Part shown: piece by piece, positions 43,201-55,200 of the stretch
Layout of the letters: every line of letters begins with the position of its first letter
How positions within the stretch are numbered: position 1 is the stretch's first letter
Assembly: GCA_024734555.1 (NCBI GenBank)
Contig: JANPWX010000339.1
Span: 350,451-414,450 of the forward strand
Reading direction: 5' to 3'
DNA length: 64,000 bases
From: Trochalopteron elliotii
Lineage: Eukaryota; Chordata; Aves; Passeriformes; Leiothrichidae
Program-made: the position numbers and the translations under genes
Notes under the pieces: model-generated
Seen by the model: only the letters and a program-made list of their open reading frames with translations
Told to the model about the DNA's origin: nothing
Database searches by the model: none

Positions 43201-46200
43201 CAATCTGTTTTTACACTATGTCTCTGATTGAGAGAGTTTACGTTTTTCACATTTGATAAATGTGGACTGAGGGTAAGGGTAGAAAATGAGAAAAAAAGCA
43301 CACAGAGAAAATTTGTGTTAAGCATCTGAACATCTAGCATTGAACAAGAATGGGATAGCAGAGGCAGCAATAGAATTCAGGCCTCCAATGCAGCACCTGA
43401 CTCTCTCCTTAATACCCTGCCAATTTTTAACTTGTGCAGCCTGTGAAGAACCTATGCATAATCAAACAAATGAATCTGTCATAAAGTCAGAGCTCATTTC
43501 TAGAACAGGCAATGAATGAAGCTCGGGTTCTGTGGCCAGAATTATTCCCACATATTTAAAGGCTTCATTATTTTGTGTACTGAGAAGAAGACAAATTGTG
43601 ACTGCATAAGCTACCTTAGGCAGAACTCAAGGCCTCACCTCATTTACTCTGGGCTTGTTAATAATATTTTTGGCATTTGCAGCATATCTCAAGGTACTCA
43701 TGGTCTCGTTGTAGCTGGAGCTGGCAGGTGAGATAGCTAAAGACAGAAAAAAATGAAACAATTTTAAAAAGCATTCAGTTTAACCCATGACTTTTTAAAA
43801 AGGGTTGTTTTTTTCCTTTTTAGTCTTGCTTCTTTAAAAGATAAAACAAAAAAATAACCCTAGGGTTATTTCATTAAGCTCACAGAGAATGTCTTCTCCA
43901 GACTGTATTTATAACTGAATGAATCACCTAAAATCAAAGCTGTGACCTTGGTAAGACTCTTAAACATGATTTCATGCACAACCAGCGTGCATTTTCATTT
44001 CCTTGAGTATTCTATGAAGTATTTATGAAAATGTTTACATGGACAGAATCTAAGTGTTATAGCTGTTTTCTCACTGCAGTAGAGGTGTATATTAAAGGCA
44101 CAACGTAGCACAAAATATAAAACAATTAATAAAACCAAACTCACTGGCAATCATAATGGTCTTGGAGTTGCCCCCCAGGCTGTCCTTGAGCAGCCAGGTG
44201 AGGATGGAGTCACGGTACGGGATGTAAGCCGGCCGCCTGCTCCCACTGCTGCTGCCAGAGGGAGGGCTGTCCACACGGCTGCTCTCCCCTTCACTTGTGA
44301 TGCTGTTAATGCTCTGGCAGCTGCTGAACATCTGGGAATTTTGTGCTGAGGGAGAAATACCACAGAGCTCAGGAAAGGGGTTATTTTTTTTCTGTCATGG
44401 CTACTTAATTTTCTTAGATGTCATCACAGTTTATAAAAACACCACACGACTGCTGTGTTGAGCTTTTTGATGTAAATGCACAAAAAACATTTACACTCAG
44501 CACACAATGAGTGTACATTTTTATCACTACCCTTCAATATAAAGAACTAATGTGCTTACCTAAAGTGGAGATGACAATTCCAAGTGTAACTAATGACTTG
44601 TTAATATTGGCACCCTCAGTAATTCTATCTTTACAGTAACTGGGATCAGCTCTTTCACTGTAGCAAGCAAGCATGAAAAAGACAATGCAAAATAAACAAA
44701 AATGCCTAATTATTAACATACAGTCAATACGAAAATATTATGTATTTTCAAGCAATACAAGAAAACAGAAATTATGAGCTTTGCAATTAAAAAACCCATA
44801 TACTTCAAATATTTTATATTGCCCTCTATTTCAGAAAGTCCAAACCACCATGAGCGAAGGCTGTTGGTGCAAGATACTGTTGAAAACCCATCAAAACCTA
44901 AACTCAAGTTTGAACTGGGCAACCCAATCATAGTGGTTCTGAATTTAAAAAAACAACATACATTTCACAACTCTGCAAGGGTAGACTGGCTCAGTACAAA
45001 AGTCTGTGTATTCCCTCAATGCCACTTTCTCTCACCATACGTGCATGGTAATTTACCTTCTCAAGAAAACAAAAGTCCTTTTCTATGACTGTTCTAAAAT
45101 TCTTGAAAAATGTATGCAACAGCACAGTATTGGTTCTGAGGACCCAAGAATTCCCTTCCCTAATGAAAACCATTACCCAGTACAGAAGAACTATTGACAA
45201 AGACAATATTAACTTGATACATCCTGTTACATTATAAGAAAGTCAGGCTTACTGTTAGTTCAATGAAATTTTAAAATATTAAACTTCATCTTTTAAGACA
45301 GTGCTGCCAGCATCTTCAGAGAAAATGATCTCTTTGCCCTTCAGTATTTCATTACCTGCCTGCAAGGTCCACTAAGTTGATCTTGCTTGCAATTTCAGAG
45401 GGAAGATTGTTCTCCAATACAGCCTGAAGAAAAAAACATCAATAAGGAAGATTATTCCCCTTAATTAATTAATGAAAATAAAATTGATGTACTCTTTTGT
45501 TTGAAGCTGAGTTGTACAAATGACTGTCTCACTGCCTTTGTTTGTGACCTTGACCATCTGACTATGCTCAAATCACTAACTCAACAGCTTTCTCACCCCA
45601 CAGAGAAACTATCCTCTTATGCCAATTTCCTCTCAAAAAACCCTTTACTGCCTACAGACTGTGAAAAGCTTTCTTGTAGACCTTGCAGAGTTATTTTCCA
45701 CTAATGTATTCCAAAGGTCTTTTGTGAAACTAAGGAAAAATATCCCAAAATGTTCTGTGATTGCAGGATGTTAGAAGTGTGAGACAGAAAAGGTCTATTG
45801 GATCACTGAACGACTTCCCTGCCAGGGAAGGATGTAATTCCTTCAGAAAAAGGCTGCTTTGTCTCAGGGAGAGTACTGGATGCCAAATGCTGAAGAGATG
45901 AGCACATCTAAAAAGCTGGACAGATACAAAATTTTGGTGTAAACTAATGCTGTACTTCAATTAAGAATCCTAAGCAAGTGTGATAAAATATAACCTCAAA
46001 CATATTCACACAAAATTTTCACAGCATCGGAGAGGGGTTATTGCATTTCAAAGGGCTGATTAAAACTGAAAACATTTCTTTTAAAAGTGCGGTTTTGGCA
46101 TCACTTCTGACTATAAGCTTGCACAAAGGAACAGAATGCTTCAATAAACACTCAACACATCTGCAGCATGATCCAAAGGAAATAAGTAACAGCTTCCACC

Positions 46201-49200
46201 ATTACTACAAACAGCACAAAATAGTGCCAAGTAAACAATGCAAAACACAGTGAACAATGCTCTTGAAAGTGAAGAGGAAGTTGGGTTATTTTTAGCTAAC
46301 CTGAGTGTAGTGGATGGTGAAGATAGCATGGGATCTGCTGCTGGCATTGTGAATATGTGTAGCTGCTGTGATTCTAGAAAGAAGAACAAACCATTCAATT
46401 ACAAAGGGTTACTTCCCTGTATTCAGGGAAATCAAAATCAACAAATACAGTAGATAAATGAAAAAATGTGAAACTTGGAGAATACGGCAGGCTGCATTCT
46501 TGGATCTAATCCATGAACATTTGGCAGAGAACATGGAAGGGTGGAAACTGAGGATCAACTAGAGGTATTTTTTTCCACCAGCAGCACTCTGAGGAGATAT
46601 CTTAAAGAAGTCTTACAGCACAGGTATAAGGTGTGGCATAAGCATAGAATGCAGCAGAGAAGTACAACCAGCAACAGCATCAAATATCTCACCCCCAGTA
46701 CAGAGAGAACAAGCCCAGCATCTCTTCTCCATTTTATCCCTTGGCATTTCCAAAGGGTTCAAAAACCTTTCCACAAAAACCACTTCTGGAGTTCCTTCAC
46801 CCTGATACAGCTCTTTTACACTCTTAGGGAAGTCCAGTGAGACTAACCAGTCCATGCATGTGAGTGCTGAATGAATGCTGGAATTTCCTGTGTGGTGCTT
46901 GCTTGGCTCTGCTGTGGACAGACGGGTCGAGCAGTTCTCGTGCTCTGACCCAGTGCACTCTGGCAAGCAGGAACTGCCCACAGAAGGAGGAGCAGCAGCA
47001 CCCTCCCATTGCCTCTGTAATGCAAACTTTAGGAAATTCCACTTTCTTTATTGTTGTTTTAATTAGAAAAAAACAAAGAAATCAGGATTTTGTCCAGGGC
47101 AAAAGCAAGGACACAGGTTTTTCTCCTTTGAGCTTGCTTTGAGTATCAGCTATATGTGCAGCCTTTATCATCAGTTTTACCAAGCCTGCCCTCAACACCA
47201 GGCGATTTTAGTAATGCAGAAAAGAACTGTGGTACCATGCTTTTGTTACAAGCCCAGCTGTCAGAGGACTGCAGAGACCAGTTGCACTAGAGAGCAGAGA
47301 ACTGCAGCTGTGTGTACACTGCTGGGTGCCCAGGCATGAGGGCAAAGCCAGGACTCTCCTCCCTGTTGTTCTCTGCTTCCTACACCTCCTCCGTAGGTAT
47401 GTGAGTGGCCACTGCCAAAAGCTACAGGCACCTGAGCACATTGTGATCACAAGCAAGCCAAAGCTGAGGTATCAGGAAAACATGGACTAGTCTCCTGAAG
47501 TTGGAGGAGGAAGACAAGCAATTAGGTAAAGGGCAGAAGACAGAAAACAGCCCTACAGTGGGCAGAGAACGTAAGGGCACAGCACCAAAGTTCATAAAGT
47601 AAAAGAGAAAAAGATGCTCCAAGATTTGGAGGAGGAATTGTCAGTGTTTCTCACCTCCAACAACACATATAAGGTAGTCACAGAGCAAGTTCACATCACT
47701 CACAACCCACATAACCCATGCATTCACCTGGAATTTTGTTGTACCAAAATAGTCTCTTTTTACCGTAAAGCTGCATCTATTAATTGCTACAAGCAGAAAC
47801 AGCAAAACTTAATCCTGATGTACATTCTATGGGGTTTTTTTGTGATAATGCAGCTTAGTTTTTATTTACTTGCCAGCATCTCTGTCATTCTAAAACCTTG
47901 ACTACTCTTATGATGAGACTTCATATCAGTTTTGGAACTGTGATTAGGATTTGGAGGATCCTTTCAAATATAACTCTTTTCCATTACTGTAATGGCACCT
48001 GTAAAGAAAGATATTCAAGGCTTCTTGTCAGAAAATGTCTTAACTGACGAGAGCCAAAATCATTGGCCTAACCAGTGTGCCAAATCCCACAGTTCACTGA
48101 CAGCAAGCACACAATTTGGACTAAGAAATTATACAAATAAAACCAAATAACTGTAAACCAAGTACTTTTAGAAAATAAATAAGTATACATTATGTTTTCA
48201 GCAGTTTTAAATCACTGAATTATACTACGAAGTGAGTTGAAAGCTATCCAGTCTAAAGTATCATAAGCAACTGAAGGGAAAAAACAGACGTCTGTTTACA
48301 GCAAAATGTTTTCTTGGCTTGCATTTTTTATCACAGACAGATGGTGGAATTTTGTGGGTAAGTCAGCATGGGATCAGTTTTGAAGAAACAACTTTATGAG
48401 TGCTTGTAGCTCTTGGTCTGGACAATATGATGATAGGTAACATCTCATGTGTGTATCACGTGCAGGATCACCAACTCTGACATCCTGTCATCACAAAGCA
48501 CTGGAAACCCAGCCAGTAAAATAAACATCAATGAAATCAGCACACAGTGAAAGAAGAGTTAAATACAGACAGAGCTGGTTAGTTGTGGAAAATACCTTTT
48601 AGCTATTCCTTCTTCTAGAAGTTTTACGACTTGCTTGTAGTCTGTAACCAAATGCTGAGTCAAACCTGCCAAAGATTCAAGAAGAGTTAAATATTCAGCT
48701 TTCTCAGGAAGTTTCATCCAGTTTATCCAACCATTTACCCAATTTACATCAGGAGAATAAGGATGCTGTGCTGAGATGACAATCTATTATATATGTAGTC
48801 CCTTGACTTGAGTAAATTTTATTACAAAACACAATTATTTCATTTCTTAAAAAATTAAGTAAAAAATTCTAGTTCGTCCTTTTGATGCAGTGACTTTACT
48901 ATTAAAAAATGCCTCATACCTTCAAAGATCAAAACTTTTCCATCTGCACAACAACAATACATAAAGACAGTATAACCCCAAGTCCATAATAAATTTCCAA
49001 CTATGTCGCTGCTTCTGCTTGGGCACAAATCCTATAAAAAAGATTTTGGCCATTGTCTCTGGATGATGGCTCTGCTCATGCAACTAACTGAACTAGAAAC
49101 CAACCCCTGTGAATATTTACCACGTAGTTAAATAGGCTTTAGCCTGCACTTGGGAATCTTCATGCACTTTTCTCCTCAGAGCTTTTTGAAGGATCTCCCA

Positions 49201-52200
49201 AAATAATGATATGAATCATCTGGCCTTTTCTTGTCTTCTCCTTTCAGTTTGTTTATGGTTGGTTTTTACTTGTTTGTTTTTTACATTTGATTCTATTTTT
49301 AAGGAGGGGAAAACCCCCTAAAGAAATGAGAGGAATCCCACACTCAGAGCCTGCTGTGCTGGGGGCTGGTCATGACCAAGAGGGCCCCAGTGGAGGGCGG
49401 TGTGCTGCTGTGCTGAGGCACTGCCAGCTCCGGACAAAATGCAAATTCCAGCACACGCACGAAATTATCCTCAACGGGCTTGTATTTCCCATAAATCCAG
49501 CTTAATATGCCTTGTCACAGAGGATTATTTATCATTTGTACTGCAGTGACTCCTTAAAAAACACCTGAGTTGTGAAGCAAGTCTTTGTCATACCACAGCT
49601 AGCAAAACATGCCTGCACAGAATGTTTTATCTCACAGTTGGAATCCAGGGCAACTTCCTCTCCCTCCACAGATTTAGGTTTGGATTGTTTTACTACAGAC
49701 CACAAAAGTGCGAGTGAAGGGGAAGTACTGAAAAAAATATTGATTTATTTGGATCAAATAATTTGTCTACTGCTAGAATGTAAGTCATGTTAATATGAAA
49801 TACAACAAGACTGAAATAGGTACTGCTGATATTGTTAGTCTATCCTTTCATGATAACAGCTTGCTTAACTCTAAATGAAAGCAAAACCTAAGACAAGGAA
49901 GGGATTTTACTTTAGACCTTTAATAACTGATACATATAAAGAAAAAAAAAAGATTTTTGGATCACCCACACTTTAAAAAAGGCCCCTAACTGCAGTGTGT
50001 GTGTGTGAAGACTTGCACACACACAAAGTATAGAATGAATTTCAAATAAAAGTATTTCTTCTGCTCTCTAGTGTCTCTTTACAACACATTAATTCCAGAA
50101 GTCATCACATTTTCCATTTGAGAAAGAGGCCTATTATTTGTCCAGCCGCACTGCGATCTTCAAATCTCAGAATATGGAAACTATCATACATTGTTTTCCC
50201 AGACCCCTTTTCAGGGTCTTATTTAACTGAATAAAAATACCATTATGAAAAGGAAGCACAGAAGAAATTCTTACCTGCCTACATTTCCCTAAGCAGAAGA
50301 ATTGTGAATCTAACAGGGAGTTTAAAACAGTTAGCTTTTTAACAAGGTTAATGAAATATTTATATATTGCTTGAAAAGAAATGATGAAGTGTTCTGTTGG
50401 CTGCCAAAAAAAGAAAGGTCATTTTCAAGTCCCATAGAAAGATCAAAACCACTTGCTCATCTAGAAATCTGCCCTGGACTAAGAAAGGATCTCCCCTAGA
50501 AATCTGCCTCAGAGTAATAAAATAGATTGCATCATTTCCTGATTTAAGAGAGGCTGATTCCTTAACAGTGCAACCATCTGTGAGGGGGAAGTTTGAAACT
50601 ATTCCAATCCAAAGCACTGAAACACTTTCAGCATTTTAAAGACTACAATCTCTCAGCCTTTACATAAAAAAAACCCGATGGGTTGGAAAACATTTAAAAT
50701 ACTTCGTGTTCAGAGCTGGGACTTTCTGACTGGACTTGCAAATGGAAAATGCATTGTCCAGAGCATCTAAGTGTCCTTAAAGGATTAAGTTTTCTGATTT
50801 CCCCCCTCTCTATTCTTCATCCACAGCTAACTGTACTCTAGATGTCATTGACACCAAACACACAACTAAAACTAATGTACACTGAGAAGCTCCTCATAAG
50901 AGTCAGCAAACCTTGAAGGTGCTGATTCTTTGCAAGAAGTATGATGCAAACACAGATGCTAGTCCTTAACTTGCTTGATCCATGGAAAACAATGGAAAAT
51001 TTCTGAGCTTTGCTGACATGCACCAATTTCATTTCTCCCATACAGTAAGTTGCCTGGAAGTGAAACACAAACCAAGCTCTCCTATAAACGTTCTGATAAT
51101 TTTGATCTTAACTGTCTAGCTATTGGAAATATTATTCTTGCACTCTAATCCTGCATGGAGAGACTGCACATAAAACTGCCAAAGACTACTTCAGCTCGTA
51201 AAAAGCCCTCCTTACAGAGCTCAGTAATTTTTGATTGCATCGATGCATTAGTGCAGTTGAGAAGGGCATTTTGTACCAGTGTTGTGAACCTCTCCACAAG
51301 AGGGTTTCTTGAATGTGATCTTATTAAAATCGAGCTGCCTATACTTCAAACTTGCATTCAAGTCACTGCTGCTTATTTTTGATGTGAGCTAATGAATGCA
51401 GTTCCATCACACTTTATTAGTCCCTTTCCTCAATAGACACTAGGGCTGTCTCAAGTAAAGCAAACTGTCACAATTCTCAATTGCATAAACTGCATAGGCA
51501 AATTCATTAATATATATTTGTACACACATGTCTTAAAAAAAGAATTCTCATCTCTTGCTCTAAGCCACTGACTCATCAGCCTGAAATTACTTCAGTTTAC
51601 ATGGTCTCACAACAGCATCTAATTGCACCCCATGGTGTCTTGAGCAGAGAAAATATTTCGTTTCTCATGCATGTGATCAGTTATTTAAAAAAAAAAATAA
51701 TCACACTTACCATTGAAAATAAAATTTTTCTTACAGGCATTAACACAGTTCTTTTTTGAGGCTGTCATAATATACAGAAGGAATGAATAATCTAAAATTA
51801 ATTATTCAAACTGAATTTACAAATCTGGCCAAAAGTGGCAAACATTATTCAGGGTAATCTTTTGCCATTATCTTTTCCTCTTAATTTACAAAATTTAATC
51901 AACTGGGAACATATAGTTGCATATTTCAGAACTCTAGCATAAAATTTTTCCAGTCAAAAATTTCAGCTGCATCCAAGTATAAAATGCTTCAAAATGGCTA
52001 AATAAAAAAAACCACCATAGAAACAAACAACTAAACAACCCTCCCCCCCACCAATGAACCCTACAACAACAAAAAAAGCCACAATAGAATTGAAAAAGAA
52101 GTGGCAGAATTGGCCTGGAAGGTTTCAGATGAAGACAAAACAGTGACAAAAGGCAAGCCAGCCCATTGGCAGAAGCTATAACTTTCTTTTAAAACAGGGA

Positions 52201-55200
52201 AACTCCATTATATGCAGCCAAGGAATCACTGGAGATATAAGGCCTGAGAAAAGGAATTGCCAAGGAAGGAAGCAGTTTTGTGTGGTGAATGTGCAGCTGC
52301 TAAAAGAAAATAATTAGTATCTGAACTCCATCAACAATGAAGTTTTCCAATAACAAGCAGGTAGAAAGAGAAGCTTGGAAAGACCTCAATAAAGGCCAAA
52401 TGTCTATGAATCTGCTTTTCAAAGAATTATGTTTGCCATAATAATGAGACCATCAATTCATCTATTATTTTCCAAGTCTCCTTAAAACAGGATGCTGATG
52501 TGCTGGGAAAGCACAGCTGAAACAAGAATGTCTGATAGGCCCTTGTGTACAGGACCATGAGAGTTAAACACTTCACAAGTGCTGACTTCAAATTCTGAGA
52601 GGGGGAATTGGTAACAGCCACGGGTTGTTAGATGTCCTACGACCAGTACAGCAGGTGTCCAAGGAATCGGAGCTGGGCTCCATTCAATCACACGGTCAAG
52701 TCACTCTGTCTGTTGTCACATCTTCCTTTAATCTCTGGAGGAAGGATAACCATGTGATGGGTAATGCCATAATAAAGAAAAACAGGGAGAAAAGTCAACC
52801 AGAGAGAGCAAGAGAAATTCATTAAACAGAGACAAGGACTCTCTTTAGAAGCCAGGACAAATCAGTATTTGCTCTGATGTGACAGGATCCATAAAATTCT
52901 ATCTGATATGCATTTTGTGCACTAAGTGCATACCCCCTAGGTATTACTACTCACTTGGTGGCCAGCCAAGCAGTTGCACAGTCAGTGATACCAGAGGCTG
53001 CTCTGGAATTCTGTCCACTGGACGTAAGGCAAGAAGAAAGGAAATGTATGCATTTACTTTCTAAACAAAGTCCCAGTCTAGAAAACACTCTTCCTTCTGA
53101 TCTCCACCACAAATCTACTTTGTATGATTTTACACTGGTGCTCTCATTTTGAGATGTGATTTATGTCAGCTGTTGGTCAGATACATGGCAATGTAGCTGG
53201 CAAAATTTACACCAGGAGCCAATCAATTTACAAAATACCAAAGGCCAAACTGCAATTTAAAGCTGTGTAAGACCTTGAGGTGAAAGCACCAATCAAAAAT
53301 GAAAATAAACTGAAGTTAAAAAAACAGTGAGAGAGAAGGTAAGAAATAAAGTAAGAAAGACAACTGAAAAAGCTAACAACTGAAAATGAAGCTTATTAGG
53401 TTTTCACCTGTGTGAGATTTTCATTCCTTCTCATGGCCTGCCCAGCAACATCAAACAGTTGAATTTATATACTTTTTGGGTTTTTTTCAATGTATATTCT
53501 GCTGTCAAGGCATGAAACTGGTATGAATAGACCTTAGGCTGGTCTGGAGAACTCATTTAGAGCTAATGTTGGTAGATTTCTTGATTCAGTAAATATTTCT
53601 TTAAAATAAAAGAAAGAAAAATTATATGGCTCCCATATGATCTATGGCTGGAAAGGCAGACAGTGCAGGATATCCAGGATAACAGAAGCAAAGCTTTCAG
53701 TGTACTGCAGGTGGCCGTACAACAAGAAAGCATTTGAGAAAGTAACCCTTGAAGAGCAGAGGCAATTATGATCACTGCAGGAACACATGCAAAGATACAA
53801 CCACACCTGACATGCATTCCCTTGCAGTTCTGATGCTAATTGGAATCCCACTCTCACCTTGCACATATGGTCCTGTTTCAGGGTGCTCTCGAACTCGAAG
53901 CGTGTAAGGTTTCTTTCGGTCTGACTGCTTTAACAAGTCTCGGACACGCTCGTTATAGATTTCAAGAAAACTGCAAAGGAAAGAAAAAAGGAAAGTTAAA
54001 TTCATTCAACTAAAAACAAAACAAAAGGAGTAACTGCATATTTAGACAACATATCTGACTCTTACATAGATTTTTTGCACTAGTCTGCTCAAATCCCCAG
54101 ATTTCCAGACACAATGGTTTATTAGGTCCAAGGGAATGATGAGTAAGACCAGAATGTAGAATTATGACTCAATTTAAGAGTTAAACAAAGCAAGTAAATT
54201 TTCACTGCATTCCTATTTCAGCTGTTTATACAAAAGTGAACAGACAGAATCCAAAGGACTATACTTAGATGGAAAACTAAATCCAATACTTTCTCATCAT
54301 TTCTCTGTGTTTTCCCCCTTGTTCAAAAACTATCTTCTAAGAAAACAGGAACAAAATAAACTAGTCTTTACTTTGTTCAATCACAGAAGTATGCTGTTAA
54401 AAGCTTTCATATTCCTGTCCAAAACAGTGATACGCTTACCTGACCTTTACCCTGCACGATGCCATCTGGTCTGAGTAATCATTCTTCCTTGAAAAGAGGC
54501 CCTTCACAAATGAGACATTTATTTAAATTTAAAATACATTAAGAAAATCTAACTACTTAAACAAATGCAAGTGAAGAAAAAAAATACCTCACATATACGA
54601 GGTGTCAGCCCAATGGATGCCTTCAAATAATAAACAGAAAAAAATTAAATAATATATTTTCTAACATTCATGCAAAACCTATTTTTAAACAAAAGCAAAG
54701 TTATAAGAAAAAGACAAAATCATAGTGCAGTAACAGCTGTATGGTGGATTACAACACAAAAAAACATGGAGCGTGGTTCAGAACAGCATGGCTATTTACA
54801 CCATAAGTAATTTTAGAGCAATGTACACGTAATTGATGAGAAGTTTAGAGGCTTGGGTTAAATCCAAAAGCTGTTTGATGTAATGATACTGGACATGTCT
54901 ATGTCAGAGGTGTTGCAGACTAGGTGAAGCCAGGCCAGGTCTGAAACTAGGTTGATTGCTCATGAATATTTTTGGGTTTTCCTTGTTCTACTTTTATTTC
55001 TTCATGGTATGGCATCACAGAGGAGCCTTGGAACAGCTTTATACTATAGATTTATAAATTCTGTCTCTCAGAGAGAACAGGATATGGGGCTGCTAACAAC
55101 ACCCAGACTGGTGATTTAAATTTTACCCAATCTACACAGCACTGAAGTGGTTTTGTGTGATGAACTCTCCTTATGATATGATTGCTCACACTTTAGTGAC

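Larger units (their letters stand above)
40570..43638 (-). other. STARD9: Introns between neck exons
   Basis: 40570-41063, 41139-41877 and 41956-43638. AT-rich, nothing recognised; the 112-aa plus-strand open frame at 41004-41342 is antisense to the neck exon 41064-41138. Confidence 0.75.
43737..48595 (-). other. STARD9: Introns between switch and relay exons
   Basis: 43737-44144, 44346-44559, 44658-45355, 45424-46300 and 46374-48595. The last (2.2 kb) has a GC-richer part at 46850-47420 with overlapping short frames on both strands, none recognisable. Confidence 0.75.

Noticed and set aside
46613..46981. 122-codon minus-strand open frame in an intron
   Set aside because: No kinesin or other homology, no compatible splice phase with neighbouring exons.
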